From Methanocalculus taiwanensis (lineage in GTDB: Archaea > Halobacteriota > Methanomicrobia > Methanomicrobiales > Methanocorpusculaceae), in assembly GCF_024372745.1 (NCBI RefSeq), contig NZ_VOTZ01000022.1, forward strand, positions 1-43,412: 43,412 nucleotides of DNA. The letters run 5' to 3'. Within the stretch, counting starts at the first letter, position 1; each line of letters opens with the position of its first letter. Position numbers and translations under genes: made by a program. Of this stretch, positions 8,197 to 18,346 are shown piece by piece. A model generated the notes under the pieces. That model saw only the letters and a program-made list of their open reading frames with translations, made no database searches and was not told the DNA's origin.

Positions 8197-9021
8197 TCAA
8201 TCCTGTCCCGGCCGTTCGACAAATGCCAGTTCATCAGAGAGATCCCTCGTAAGGTCGGCATCGATAAAGCCCCCCTCTGATGGAAGCCGCATCATGAAGG
8301 TGAGGGTTTCATCAAGGGATACAGTGGCAGAATCGAGGGAAAAGTCCACGATATGCCCGCCGACACTCAGGTCGTCACTGATGAAATGGAGATGGTATCC
8401 CGGAACATTCAGCCCGCCAACATACTCAGGAAGAAGGAAGCCAACAGCTGTTCCGGTGATGTTGGTATGAGTGGCCATGTACTGGTCGGCAAGGGCATCG
8501 ACAAGGCGTGGGTACGGCCGTTCCTGCCCATGTGGGGCACGAACAGTTACCTCCGGGAAGGTTCCGTCGATCCGGATTGCATATTTCAGGTTTTCTGATC
8601 TGATTGCACCACCAATAGAATCCTCAAATTCAGCAAATCCTCTCGTTGAAAGATCTGGAATAATTATATCCTCGTCAAAGAAGGTGACTGCTGCAAGCGG
8701 TACCTTGAGATTGTGAGCGGCAACCACAACCGATCCATCCGCTCGAGCCTGGTACACCACACCATCAACCATGATCAGCTCGCCATCAAGCGAGTCGAAG
8801 GTTCCTATCCCGAGATCACCATACCGTGTCAGCTCGGATACCGGCATAACACCATCATAGACACTCTCAAGGAGGGCATCTATTGTTGAGACCTGAAAAA
8901 TAATCTCACGATCCGGCGACACATGATCAGGATATGTGGATCCGGAGATAAGCAGTGCACCACCAGCACCGATGAAAATACCGATCAGAAGAGCGATGAA
9001 CAGATATGAGGAGGAGCGCAT
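8197..9021 (-). CDS. budA: Alpha-acetolactate decarboxylase, membrane anchored
   Basis: About 274 residues from ATG 9021 (GTG 9030 is an alternative; GAGTGAT sits just upstream of the ATG). After an N-terminal hydrophobic segment (about residues 6-27) comes a full acetolactate decarboxylase domain: GDLGIGTFDSLDGE, VVYQ, and PEYVGGLNVPGYHLHF. The His-X-His pair and the later His in SVGGH match the three metal ligands of the family, and an Arg in VTVRAP is conserved. The enzyme turns acetolactate into acetoin. The anchor would put it outside the membrane. No acetolactate synthase is nearby. The flanking 9022-9232 shows no gene. Confidence 0.85.
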   Translation of the reverse strand: MRSSSYLFIALLIGIFIGAGGALLISGSTYPDHVSPDREIIFQVSTIDALLESVYDGVMPVSELTRYGDLGIGTFDSLDGELIMVDGVVYQARADGSVVVAAHNLKVPLAAVTFFDEDIIIPDLSTRGFAEFEDSIGGAIRSENLKYAIRIDGTFPEVTVRAPHGQERPYPRLVDALADQYMATHTNITGTAVGFLLPEYVGGLNVPGYHLHFISDDLSVGGHIVDFSLDSATVSLDETLTFMMRLPSEGGFIDADLTRDLSDELAFVERPGQD

Positions 9022-9232
9022 GCTAATCACTCTGCGATCATCCTATTTCAGGATGCCTGAGATACTCATTCCACTATTTCATCCAAATAAGGTCCATATG
9101 ATTATTATCCAGGCTCTTCGCTGATCGGTTTTGGCTTTTACATTGGGCTCGACTCAACAATGTGCAAACTATTGTTTGAATGATGCATAAGAAACTGTCC
9201 ACTCTGCTGCTGGATTTCCTGGAACCTGAAGG

Positions 9233-9619
9233 TCAAATGGATGGAATTTGTCCCAGGATCTCCTCATCTTCTTCACGCCACGCAGGATCGACGATTGCCA
9301 GAAAGACTAGATCCTTTACGCTCCTGTTCTCCACCCACTGGATCGCACCTGGCGGAATATATATCAGATTACCGGCTCTAATCTTTGAGATCTCATCATC
9401 AACATGCATCACACCCTCCCCTGAGAGGATGTAGTAGATCTCAGTGGAGCTTTTCAGTCTATGGGGAATGGTCGCTTCACCTGCCAAAACCCTTGCGTGA
9501 GCAAGGCTGTACCTGCATGCAACACCCATTGCAGTCATTTCCGGGTGAAAGAGCTCGGCAAGCAGGCAATGATCCCCTGCGCGTTCATGGATCATCCCTG
9601 ATAAATCAAAGATCCGCAT
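9233..9619 (-). CDS. Cupin domain protein
   Basis: A 128-residue single-domain cupin. Motif 1-like sequence HRLKSSTEIYYILSGEG (about residues 54-70) has the His and Glu of the metal site, and motif 2-like GNLIYIPPGAIQWVEN (about 87-102) has Pro-Gly, though Gln replaces the usual second-motif His. The fold suggests a small metal-dependent enzyme or a ligand sensor; substrate cannot be told. The tail after about residue 110 is acidic (EEDEE). It stands alone between acetolactate decarboxylase and a divergent RsbW-like gene. Confidence 0.8.
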   Translation of the reverse strand: MRIFDLSGMIHERAGDHCLLAELFHPEMTAMGVACRYSLAHARVLAGEATIPHRLKSSTEIYYILSGEGVMHVDDEISKIRAGNLIYIPPGAIQWVENRSVKDLVFLAIVDPAWREEDEEILGQIPSI

Positions 9620-9680
9620 AGTACCAACACTCTCTCCCCACCCCGGATAACTGCATCGGTGAGGAAATGGCTATTTCTTC

Positions 9681-9830
9681 ATGAACATAATAGATGTGAT
9701 ATCACGGCATGTCCCGAAGGAGTGGGGTCATACCCTCTTGGATAAACAACAGAACGGCTTTTATCCTTTATGCGCCTATCGAAGAGAGAATAATAGCCGG
9801 ATCATTTATGAGGAGATTACAGGACGCTAA
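9681..9830 (+). CDS. Possible 49-residue small protein upstream of the RsbW-like gene
   Basis: An open frame from ATG 9681 to TAA 9828-9830 would encode a 49-residue charged protein starting MNIIDVISRHVPKEWG and ending IIYEEITGR. It ends 14 bases before the GTG of the RsbW-like gene and on the same strand. Several codons are uncommon in the window (TTA, AGA, CGA, AAT), and no good Shine-Dalgarno precedes the ATG. It may be real, or the remnant of a partner gene, or chance. Confidence 0.28.
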   Translation: MNIIDVISRHVPKEWGHTLLDKQQNGFYPLCAYRRENNSRIIYEEITGR

Positions 9831-9844
9831 GGGGATGAACAGGT

Positions 9845-10264
9845 GTGTTTGTAAGCAGATCATTCCAGGCAGATATTGATCTTCTTCCGGATATGACGGC
9901 ATTTCTGGAGGCTTCACTGGAAGAAGCAGGCGCAGGACCAAAAGAGAGTTTTGACCTCCAGCTCTCAGCAGACGAAATCTTCACGAATATCTCTTTATAT
10001 GCATATCAGGAAAAAGTTGGAGAGGTTGAGATCACCATATCCTCAACAGAAGACGCAATAACAATCACCTTCACCGATTCAGGAACCCCGTTTAACCCTC
10101 TCTCTCTGCCGCAACCGGATATCACACTCGGAATAGATGAGCGGAAGATCGGCGGCCTGGGCATACATCTTGTCAGGGAGTTAATGGATACAGTCACCTA
10201 TCAGCGGCGGGATGAAAAGAATATTCTTTTCATTGAGAAGCATAGAGAGTCAACGAGGAAATAG
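9845..10264 (+). CDS. RsbW-like anti-sigma-type serine kinase / ATP-binding protein
   Basis: A 139-residue GHKL ATPase of the HATPase_c_2 kind. Visible are the N-box (DEIFTNISLYAY), the G1 box (FTDSGTPFNP) and the G2 region (KIGGLGIHLVRELMD). Bacterial relatives phosphorylate STAS-domain antagonists and bind sigma factors. Archaea have no such sigma factors, so a partner-switching role with other targets is likely. The start is GTG 9845, supported by AAGGGGATGA at a suitable distance; an ATG at 9835 is out of frame. No STAS or PP2C gene adjoins it. Confidence 0.82.
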   Translation: MFVSRSFQADIDLLPDMTAFLEASLEEAGAGPKESFDLQLSADEIFTNISLYAYQEKVGEVEITISSTEDAITITFTDSGTPFNPLSLPQPDITLGIDERKIGGLGIHLVRELMDTVTYQRRDEKNILFIEKHRESTRK

Positions 10265-10267
10265 CAA

Positions 10268-11212
10268 TCATGTCCTTCGTGTGGGGCAGAGAGCAACACC
10301 GCATTCATCACATGCCTCATGGCATGGCTCCATATGGACGGTGACATGGCACCGTGGGAACTCTGTCTTCAGATCTGCCTCCAGGTGGTCAGCCAGATCA
10401 TGGGCTGTACTGAGGAGGACATCATGCTCAAACATCACATGGAACTCGATGAACCTTTCAGGCCCGGAACGACGGGTTCTAAGTCCATGAAAGTTCACAT
10501 ACTCAGTACAATGGGCGATCAGGATCTCCCTGATCCGCTCGATCTCCTCTTCCGGAAGCCGGGTGTCAAGGAGATCTGCAAGCGATCGCCTCACAAGATC
10601 GATTCCTGTCTTAAAGATGACAAATGCAATGCAAAGCGCAACTATTGCATCAAGCAGGAGTATCCCTGTGATATGTATCAGGATAAGTCCGGCAAAGACA
10701 CCGACCGATGTATACACATCGGTTCTAAGATGCCAGGCATCGCTCTCAAGTGCAATTGACTCGGTCCTTTTTGCGATCTTCATCATCCTGTAGGAGATCA
10801 GGGTGTTTGCGATCGCTGATATGCCGACTGCCACCATCCCAAACCCGAGAAGATCGGGATCGAGCGTACTCTCACCCCTGATAAGAGCGGTTGAAGCTTC
10901 GTAAATGAGGAAAAACGCAACAAGGATGATAAGGGTCGCCTCAATGAGTCCCGAGAGTGATTCGAATTTCCCATGGCCGAACGTATGCTTATAATCCGGG
11001 GGATGCGCTGATTTCCTGACGGCAAAATAGGCGATAGATGAGGCGATGATGTCAGTTGCCGAATGCACTGCATCGGAGATGATTGCAACCGAACCTGTGA
11101 GAAAACCAATTGCCAGCTTCAGGATAACAAGGAAGGTGTTGCTTGCAATTGCTACTCCTGCAATCTGCTTCTTTTCGCGGGTGGCGGGATCGGGGTGTTG
11201 GGAAAAGGGCAT
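10268..11212 (-). CDS. Cation diffusion facilitator metal exporter
   Basis: A 314-residue CDF transporter with six predicted helices (from about residue 15 to 200) and a C-terminal ferredoxin-like cytoplasmic domain. The transport site is visible as His50 and Asp54 in TM2 (SDAVHSATD) and an HxxxD in TM5 (DAWHLRTD), a pair seen mostly in zinc-type members. HTFGHGKFE follows TM2-3. The tail carries CHEACDECGVALC, a Cys-rich end that could bind metal and is not universal in the family. It probably exports Zn or a similar divalent ion in exchange for protons. Convergent with the RsbW-like gene, 3 bases apart. Confidence 0.9.
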   Translation of the reverse strand: MPFSQHPDPATREKKQIAGVAIASNTFLVILKLAIGFLTGSVAIISDAVHSATDIIASSIAYFAVRKSAHPPDYKHTFGHGKFESLSGLIEATLIILVAFFLIYEASTALIRGESTLDPDLLGFGMVAVGISAIANTLISYRMMKIAKRTESIALESDAWHLRTDVYTSVGVFAGLILIHITGILLLDAIVALCIAFVIFKTGIDLVRRSLADLLDTRLPEEEIERIREILIAHCTEYVNFHGLRTRRSGPERFIEFHVMFEHDVLLSTAHDLADHLEADLKTEFPRCHVTVHMEPCHEACDECGVALCPTRRT

Positions 11213-11290
11213 TATTTCATTCTTTATTTTCCATAGAGGGGAATTATATTGATTATAAGTAAAATTATAGGCAGGATGCTGTGGAGAGGC

Positions 11291-12424
11291 TCACTCCCCA
11301 CACACCCGCTCCATCGCCTCTTCCAGCCGCTCCATCGATGTTGCATAGCTCATCCGCACCCAGCCTGGCGCACCAAATGCCGACCCAGGTGTGACCGCAA
11401 CATGCTTCTCCTCAAGCCATTCCGAGGCAATGACACTGTCATCGCCGCCGACATTCGCAAACGCATAGAAGGCGCCATCTGCGGGCGCACAGGCAAACCC
11501 TGCCTGCCTGAGCCGGGATATGACAAAACTACGGCGTCTGGCAAACTCATCCCGCATCTTTGCAACACAGGACTGATCACCCTTCAAAGCAGCAGCCCCG
11601 CCCCACATCACAAAGGTCGTCGGGTGGGAGACCGAGTGCTGCTGGATCCGGTTCATGTAATTGATCACCTCAGACGGGCCTGCCGCATACCCAAGCCGCC
11701 AGCCGGTCATCGCATAGGCCTTTGAGAACCCGTTTATCGTGACCGTCCTCTCTGCCATCTCGTGGATTGAGGCAAGCGAGATATGCTCTGCTCCATCGTA
11801 GACGAGCTTTTCGTATATCTCATCTGATAGCGCAAGGAGGTCATGATCAAAACAGAGATCCGCAATCATCCCAAGCGATGAACGCGTCAGGATAGAACCT
11901 GTCGGGTTCGATGGCGAGTTCACGATGATCATCCTGGTTGAAGGCGTGATCGCCTCTACAAGCGACTCACCCGGCTGGAACGTGACAGGGTCAAGAGGAT
12001 AATGGACGGCTTTTCCCCCTGCCATCTGGATGCAGGGTTCATATGAGACCCAGGAGGGATCAAGAATAATCACCTCATCACCGGGGTTCAGCACTGCCTG
12101 GCAGAGTAGCCGGATCGCATCTTTTGCTCCGGCTGTGACAATACAATCTACCGGGGATATCGGGATATGGTTCTCAGTTGAGAGTTTTTCAGCAACTGCC
12201 TCCAGCAGTTCGGGGATGCCGCGTGAGGGGGCATAGTGGGTCTCCCCCCTCTGAAGGGCATCGATTGCCGCCTCCGTGATATGGGCGGGTGTCGGGAAAT
12301 CCGGCTCTCCAATGGAGAGGCTGATCACATCGATCCCGTTCCGTTCCATCTCTTTTGCCCGATCGGCGATCGCCATCGTCGCAGATGGCATAATCGAGCC
12401 AATCGCCCTTGACAGATGCCTCAT
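11291..12424 (-). CDS. Pyridoxal-phosphate aminotransferase class I/II (aspartate aminotransferase-like)
   Basis: A 377-residue fold-type I enzyme. The PLP lysine is Lys235 in [24 protein letters not shown] (169-176) and DEIYEKLVY (201-209) hold the Asn, Asp and Tyr that contact PLP; an Arg near the C-terminus (GWVRMSYA) would bind the substrate carboxylate. This matches the aspartate/aromatic aminotransferase subgroup of archaea; which amino acid is preferred cannot be read from sequence. The start overlaps the ribH stop by ATGA, so it is the last gene of the riboflavin operon. Confidence 0.88.
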   Translation of the reverse strand: MRHLSRAIGSIMPSATMAIADRAKEMERNGIDVISLSIGEPDFPTPAHITEAAIDALQRGETHYAPSRGIPELLEAVAEKLSTENHIPISPVDCIVTAGAKDAIRLLCQAVLNPGDEVIILDPSWVSYEPCIQMAGGKAVHYPLDPVTFQPGESLVEAITPSTRMIIVNSPSNPTGSILTRSSLGMIADLCFDHDLLALSDEIYEKLVYDGAEHISLASIHEMAERTVTINGFSKAYAMTGWRLGYAAGPSEVINYMNRIQQHSVSHPTTFVMWGGAAALKGDQSCVAKMRDEFARRRSFVISRLRQAGFACAPADGAFYAFANVGGDDSVIASEWLEEKHVAVTPGSAFGAPGWVRMSYATSMERLEEAMERVCGE

Positions 12425-12828
12425 GCCAATCGCTGGACAAGCTTCACTGCGGATTCAACGGCTCTCCGGGCATAATCCACCCGCTCCTGCGCCTCAAGCC
12501 GGGTCATCCCCGGACCGGAAATCCCGAGCGTCACCGGTTTCTCATACTCAAGCGAGAGATCAATGATCTTTCTGGACGCATGCTGAACCACGATCTGGTC
12601 ATGGCCGGTTGAACCCTCGATGACACAGCCGATTGTCACAACCGCATCAACATTTCCGTCTTTTAACATCTTCTTGATCGCAAGCGGCATGTCATAGGCT
12701 CCAGGAACATATGACCGCTCGATCACTTCGGCTCCAAGGAACTTTGCGTGTTCTTCTGCCTCAATCTCCATCATATATGTAATGTCACGGTTAAATTCCG
12801 CAACGACAAATCCGAGTTTAATTGTCAT
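12421..12828 (-). CDS. ribH: 6,7-dimethyl-8-ribityllumazine synthase
   Basis: A 135-residue lumazine synthase. FNRDITYMM at the start, [14 protein letters not shown] in the middle, the [14 protein letters not shown] segment with the conserved catalytic His, and KPVTLGI all match archaeal RibH. It joins 5-amino-6-ribitylaminouracil with dihydroxybutanone phosphate to give the last-but-one intermediate of riboflavin. The same aminouracil feeds F420 synthesis through CofH, encoded elsewhere in this window. It lies 14 bases after ribC and overlaps the next aminotransferase by 4 bases. Confidence 0.93.
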   Translation of the reverse strand: MTIKLGFVVAEFNRDITYMMEIEAEEHAKFLGAEVIERSYVPGAYDMPLAIKKMLKDGNVDAVVTIGCVIEGSTGHDQIVVQHASRKIIDLSLEYEKPVTLGISGPGMTRLEAQERVDYARRAVESAVKLVQRLA

Positions 12829-12842
12829 AGAATCATCATCTC

Positions 12843-14431
<1,589 letters not shown>

Positions 14432-14483
14432 CCTGATCGTCCGTACTATAAGAAGATAAAGCTCTTAATAGATAGTGAAGCCT
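14432..14483. promoter_or_regulatory. Divergent promoter between the riboflavin operon and purE
   Basis: The 50-base gap is AT-rich (ACTATAAGAAGATAAAG, then CTTAATAG). TATA-like boxes can be read both ways: near 14443-14452 for purE, and the TCTTATAG complement for the minus-strand aminotransferase. Both transcripts would have leaders of only a few bases. The overlap means that binding of polymerase on one side would compete with the other. Confidence 0.45.
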
Positions 14484-14873
14484 ATGGTCGACGTAGCTGT
14501 CATCGCAGGATCCCAATCAGACGAAGCGATCGTTCGCAAAGTCTGCGCAACACTCGATGAATATGGCCTGAGCTATGAGGAAAAGGTGATTTCCGCTCAT
14601 CGTGACCCCGAACTGCTCGTAGAGTATGTAAAGGCCAGCGATGCAAAAGTCTTCATCGGAATCGCCGGGATGTCCGCTGCTCTTCCCGGCGTTATCGCCT
14701 CAAAAACCAAAAGACCCGTCATCGGCGTCCCGGTAGCAGGCAAACAGATGGGTGGCCTTGATTCACTCCTTTCAATTGTCCAGATGCCAAAAGGTGTTCC
14801 GGTCGCCTGTGTAGCAGTCGACGGGGGCGAGAATGCCGCCCACCTTGCCGCGCGGATTCTCGGCGTGGCATGA
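14484..14873 (+). CDS. purE: N5-carboxyaminoimidazole ribonucleotide mutase / AIR carboxylase catalytic subunit
   Basis: About 129 residues from ATG 14484; a GTG at 14475 would add three residues. GSQSD (9-13) binds the substrate phosphate, SAHRDP (37-42) carries the active-site His, and [11 protein letters not shown] and [27 protein letters not shown] match PurE throughout. It performs the carboxylation step to CAIR in purine synthesis. Which class it belongs to (mutase with PurK or direct AIR carboxylase) cannot be decided here; no purK is present. It overlaps the following GNAT gene by ATGA. Confidence 0.92.
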   Translation: MVDVAVIAGSQSDEAIVRKVCATLDEYGLSYEEKVISAHRDPELLVEYVKASDAKVFIGIAGMSAALPGVIASKTKRPVIGVPVAGKQMGGLDSLLSIVQMPKGVPVACVAVDGGENAAHLAARILGVA

Positions 14874-15418
14874 ACAATCAGCCTACCATCCAGGCGGGGG
14901 TGATCACCCTCGCCCCATTAACCACTGATGATGCCGGACGGGTTCGTCTCCTCGCCGGAGATCCCGCTATTGCAGAAACTGCAATCCGGATACCGCATCC
15001 CTATCCTGAAGGTGCCGCAGAGGAGTGGATCAATGACAGTATCAGTGGATGGAGTGAGGGGAAATCAGCGGTTTGGAAGATTATACTCACTGATTCCAAT
15101 CTCCTCATCGGAGCAATCGGCCTCACAATCGATCCGCCATATAATCATGCCGAACTCGGCTACTGGATCGGAAAACATTACTGGAATTGTGGATATGCGC
15201 AGGCCGCAGCCAGGGAAATAATACGGTTTGGTTTTGAAACAATCAGGATCAACCGGATCTATGCGACGTGCCTTCGGGAAAATCCCGCTTCAATCAGGGT
15301 GCTTGAACATTCAGGGCTCAAATATGAAGGCTGTATGCATGAGCATGTCTTTCATCGGGGACGATACCACGATCTGCTCTTCTATGGAATCGTTCACAGT
15401 TCTTCAAAAAAGGAGTGA
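14870..15418 (+). CDS. GNAT family acetyltransferase (RimJ/RimL-like)
   Basis: A 182-residue GNAT domain. [24 protein letters not shown] has the W.G..AxG pattern of the RimJ/RimL group acetyl-CoA site (here with Cys-Gly-Tyr-Ala), and [26 protein letters not shown] is the conserved C-terminal part, where an Asn and the SxxVLE helix are typical. Members acetylate N-termini of proteins or small amines. The substrate is unknown. It is co-translated with purE by a 4-base overlap, although no functional link is obvious. Confidence 0.85.
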   Translation: MNNQPTIQAGVITLAPLTTDDAGRVRLLAGDPAIAETAIRIPHPYPEGAAEEWINDSISGWSEGKSAVWKIILTDSNLLIGAIGLTIDPPYNHAELGYWIGKHYWNCGYAQAAAREIIRFGFETIRINRIYATCLRENPASIRVLEHSGLKYEGCMHEHVFHRGRYHDLLFYGIVHSSSKKE

Positions 15419-15419
15419 G

Positions 15420-16697
15420 TTAGTCTCTCTTCTGATCCGTGCAGAGGAGATCCCGCACCATCTTCACAGCACAGAGATCCCCGCACATCGAGCAGGTTTC
15501 ACGCTCAGAATCCCGGTCATGAATTGATCTCGCATAGTCTGGAAAGAGCATCTCGGCATACTGTGCTTCCCAGTCGAGATCCCGCCGTGCAACAGCCATC
15601 CGAATCTCCTCAGGAGACCCGGTCACGCCTCCCCGCCGGGTGATATCCCCGACATGAGCAGCAATCCTGGCAACCCGCGTCCCCTCGATTATATCTTCAA
15701 CATTCGGAAGTGCAAGGTGCTCCGCGGGCGAGACCATGCAGAGGAAATCAGCTCCCGCAGATGCTGCAATCGCACCTCCGATGGCGCCCACCACATGATC
15801 GTATCCTGTTGCTATGTCTGTGACGAGCGGGCCGAGGAGATAGAGGGGCGCATTATCTGTCACCTCTTTGATCACCTTCACGTTCCATGCGACCTCATTA
15901 ATCGGGATATGGCCGGGACCTTCGATCATCCGCTGGACACCTGCATCAAGTGCACCTCTGGCAAGTTTTCCGAGTGTTAAGTATTCAGTCGTCTTGGCAA
16001 GACGGCCACTGTCAACAAGCGCACCGGGCCGCATTCCATCTCCCAGGCTTATTGTTACATCATCTTCCTTCAGAATCTCAAGCAGATAATCGTATTCAGC
16101 ATAGAGCGGGTTCTCCTCGCCGGTTGCAACCATCCATGCCACATGGAATGCCCCGCCGCGTGAGACGACACCAAGCATCCGGGGATCGATCCTGAGTGCT
16201 TCGAGCGCATCATGATTCACCCCGCAATGGAGGGTCAGGAAGTCCACACCCTCCCTGCATTGCTCACGGATCACCGAAAAGAGGATATCTGCGGTGAGAT
16301 CGGCTGCTGATCCCGCACGCCTGATTGCTTCATAAATCGGCACAGTCCCCACCGGAACCGGGAGGGAGAGGATGCGCTTTCGGATCGCCTTCAGGTCGCC
16401 TGCAGTCGAGAGATCCATCAGGGCATCTGTCCCGGCAGATATGGCGGCCTCTGCCTTCCTCATCTCAAGATCCAGATCACAAAGGCCCTGGGAGGTGCCT
16501 ATATTCACATTCACCTTGACGCGGCACCCTTCTCCAATGGCAACAGGGCGGATCGTGCGCCGCGGGTTGGCAGGAACTGCTATATGCCCGCAGGCGATGG
16601 CGCCTGCCATCCGCTGCGGCGGTATGCCTTCTGCTTCTGCGAGACCATTGAGCTCCGGAGGCAGGCCGATGCGGCACTGCCTGACGAGTGAGTGCAT
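15420..16697 (-). CDS. thiC: Phosphomethylpyrimidine synthase ThiC
   Basis: About 425 residues from ATG 16697. ThiC is a radical SAM enzyme that rearranges AIR into the pyrimidine half of thiamine. Visible marks: VNVNIGTS, MDLSTAGD, PVGTVPIYEA, DFLTLHCGV, MIEGPGHIP, YLLGPLVTDIATGYDH, and the C-terminal CSMCGDLC (CX2CX4C) that binds the 4Fe-4S cluster. AIR is also the substrate of PurE encoded nearby. A TATA-like box on the minus strand at 16719-16726 predicts transcription from near 16697, making the start leaderless; ATG 16706 or 16733 are longer options, the latter overlapping the divergent neighbour. No TPP riboswitch is visible. Confidence 0.93.
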   Translation of the reverse strand: MHSLVRQCRIGLPPELNGLAEAEGIPPQRMAGAIACGHIAVPANPRRTIRPVAIGEGCRVKVNVNIGTSQGLCDLDLEMRKAEAAISAGTDALMDLSTAGDLKAIRKRILSLPVPVGTVPIYEAIRRAGSAADLTADILFSVIREQCREGVDFLTLHCGVNHDALEALRIDPRMLGVVSRGGAFHVAWMVATGEENPLYAEYDYLLEILKEDDVTISLGDGMRPGALVDSGRLAKTTEYLTLGKLARGALDAGVQRMIEGPGHIPINEVAWNVKVIKEVTDNAPLYLLGPLVTDIATGYDHVVGAIGGAIAASAGADFLCMVSPAEHLALPNVEDIIEGTRVARIAAHVGDITRRGGVTGSPEEIRMAVARRDLDWEAQYAEMLFPDYARSIHDRDSERETCSMCGDLCAVKMVRDLLCTDQKRD

Positions 16698-16731
16698 AAG
16701 AACCATCTGTCCGGAGAGCTTATTATCCTGC

Positions 16732-17334
16732 ATGCCTATCCAGTGGATTCCCGGAAGCGGCTGGCAGGCGAACTCCTATATCACCGGCGGGATGCTGATC
16801 GATGCAGGCGTTCTCCCCATGGCTCTTGAACGGTTCAGGAACACGATTGAAACGATCATCCTGACTCACGGCCATTTTGACCATACCGCCCATCTGGCTG
16901 AGATTCAGGCGATGACCGGGGCAGAGGTGTGCATCCATAAAGAGGATGAAATTGCCCTTCGATCTGAAGTTGAAAGCCTTTCATTCAACTTCGGGGGCCA
17001 CCCACCCATGATGATACCTGACCGGATCCTCTCTGATGGAGACCGGATCGGAGAACTCCTTGTAATCCATACACCCGGACATACCAGGGGAAGCATCTGC
17101 CTCTACCATGAAGAAGAGCGCGCACTCATCTCCGGTGATACCGTCTTTCCCCATGGCTCATTCGGAAGGACTGACTTCCCCGGTGGGAATACCGATGACC
17201 TCAGGGCATCGATTGAGAGGCTGATTCCCCTTGATATTGACGCTCTCTATCCGGGACATGACCAGCCGGTGACTGAAGGAGCAAAAAAGCATCTCCTCGC
17301 CACGCAGCATTGCCTCAGATCGTACTATGGATAA
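16732..17334 (+). CDS. Metallo-beta-lactamase fold hydrolase (glyoxalase II-like)
   Basis: A 200-residue enzyme. The metal-binding HxHxDH is His46, His48, Asp50, His51 (THGHFDHT); further ligands are in HTPGHTRGS, SGDTVFPHGSFGRTDFPGG and the final PGHDQP. This pattern and length match glyoxalase II-like hydrolases and persulfide-type relatives. The frame is open upstream to 16372, but that extension runs antisense to thiC and is not homologous, so I start at ATG 16732. The start is almost back-to-back with thiC. The end overlaps the next gene by 8 bases. Confidence 0.88.
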   Translation: MPIQWIPGSGWQANSYITGGMLIDAGVLPMALERFRNTIETIILTHGHFDHTAHLAEIQAMTGAEVCIHKEDEIALRSEVESLSFNFGGHPPMMIPDRILSDGDRIGELLVIHTPGHTRGSICLYHEEERALISGDTVFPHGSFGRTDFPGGNTDDLRASIERLIPLDIDALYPGHDQPVTEGAKKHLLATQHCLRSYYG

Positions 17335-17752
17335 GGGAATCTACACCCTAATCCTCCGAACCGGAAAGACCACAATCCGTGCAGGAGCACTTGGCAATAT
17401 CGACATCCCGGAAGGATACCTGATCTATGTGGGATCAGCGCTTGGTCCCGGGGGCCTCATCCGGGTACAGCGCCACCTCACTACCTCTCAGGACAGACGA
17501 AAACCACACTGGCATATCGATTATCTCCTTCAGGACGAGAAAGTATTAATTATTGCGAGTATATCCGCAGAAACAACATCACGGCTCGAGTGCCCCCTGG
17601 CAGAGGCGATAGGAGGAGCATACATTCCGAATTTCGGCTCTTCAGACTGCAAATGCAGATCACACCTTTTTCTACGACCTGATGATCCGACAGAGACAGT
17701 AGCTCTTGCCTTTGCATCCCTTGGCCTGATAGCCGCAATCACAAGGTATTAG
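17327..17752 (+). CDS. GIY-YIG-like DUF123 domain protein
   Basis: A 141-residue DUF123 protein, a GIY-YIG nuclease relative. GIYTLILRTG at residues 4-13, GYLIYVGSALGPGGL (about 30-44), a conserved Arg and His in RVQRH, and HWHIDYLL (about 63-70) are typical; CPLAEAIG and FGSSDCKCRSHLF are the conserved C-terminal Cys/His-bearing parts. In some archaea this domain is fused to endonuclease III, which suggests DNA repair, but its biochemical activity is not settled. It overlaps the hydrolase gene upstream. Confidence 0.85.
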   Translation: MDKGIYTLILRTGKTTIRAGALGNIDIPEGYLIYVGSALGPGGLIRVQRHLTTSQDRRKPHWHIDYLLQDEKVLIIASISAETTSRLECPLAEAIGGAYIPNFGSSDCKCRSHLFLRPDDPTETVALAFASLGLIAAITRY

Positions 17753-17776
17753 TCATACCAGACAAAGGATACCCCT

Positions 17777-18331
17777 ATGAAGGTTCTTGGGATATCCGGG
17801 AGTATGAGAGCGGGAGGAAACACCGCCATCCTTGTTCAGGAGGTTCTCAGCCATATCTCTGAAAAAGGCATTCCTACTGAGTATATCACCCTTGCAGGGA
17901 AAGAGATCCATCCCTGTATCGGATGTGAAAAATGCAAGGAAGATAAAAGGTGTACAATTCAAAACGATGACTGGCCGGAGATTGCAGAGAAGATGGTCCA
18001 TGCCGACCTCCTTGTGATCGGATCTCCCACCTACTACTTTGATGTCTCGGGACAGGTGAAGAACCTGATCGACCGTACATACTCGCTCTACCATGACCGT
18101 CAGCTTGCCGGACGAAAAGCTGTGGCGATCACAATCTGTGCCGATAAAGGTGGTACACGTGCACTTGAAACCCTCGAGGCGTTCCTCTCAACGCATGAGT
18201 ACGGATATCTCGGCCATATCATCGGAAGAGGATACCTGCCGGGAGATGTCCGATCCGATACACTCGCCATGAACTCTGCAAAGACGATAGCAGATAGGAT
18301 CGTCTCCTATTTCGGAACCCTGGATGATTAA
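17777..18331 (+). CDS. Iron-sulfur flavoprotein / NADPH-dependent FMN reductase family
   Basis: A 184-residue flavodoxin-fold protein. GISGSMRAGGNT (5-16) binds the FMN phosphate. Cys47, 50, 53 and 59 form a compact CX2CX2CX5C motif as in Methanosarcina iron-sulfur flavoprotein (Isf), so a 4Fe-4S cluster next to FMN is likely. SPTYYFDVSGQVKNLIDR is the usual flavin-contacting loop. Isf proteins pass electrons from ferredoxin to O2, peroxide or other acceptors, so a protective role in an anaerobe is reasonable. It lies 25 bases after the DUF123 gene, probably in one transcript. Confidence 0.88.
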   Translation: MKVLGISGSMRAGGNTAILVQEVLSHISEKGIPTEYITLAGKEIHPCIGCEKCKEDKRCTIQNDDWPEIAEKMVHADLLVIGSPTYYFDVSGQVKNLIDRTYSLYHDRQLAGRKAVAITICADKGGTRALETLEAFLSTHEYGYLGHIIGRGYLPGDVRSDTLAMNSAKTIADRIVSYFGTLDD

Positions 18332-18346
18332 AAAGGGGTTTTTGAA

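Noticed and set aside
16372-16731. 120-residue N-terminal extension of the metallo-hydrolase frame
   Set aside because: It lies antisense to thiC and has no homology; the family starts at ATG 16732.
15420-16760. TPP riboswitch ahead of thiC
   Set aside because: The leader is at most a few bases and there is no room for the aptamer.
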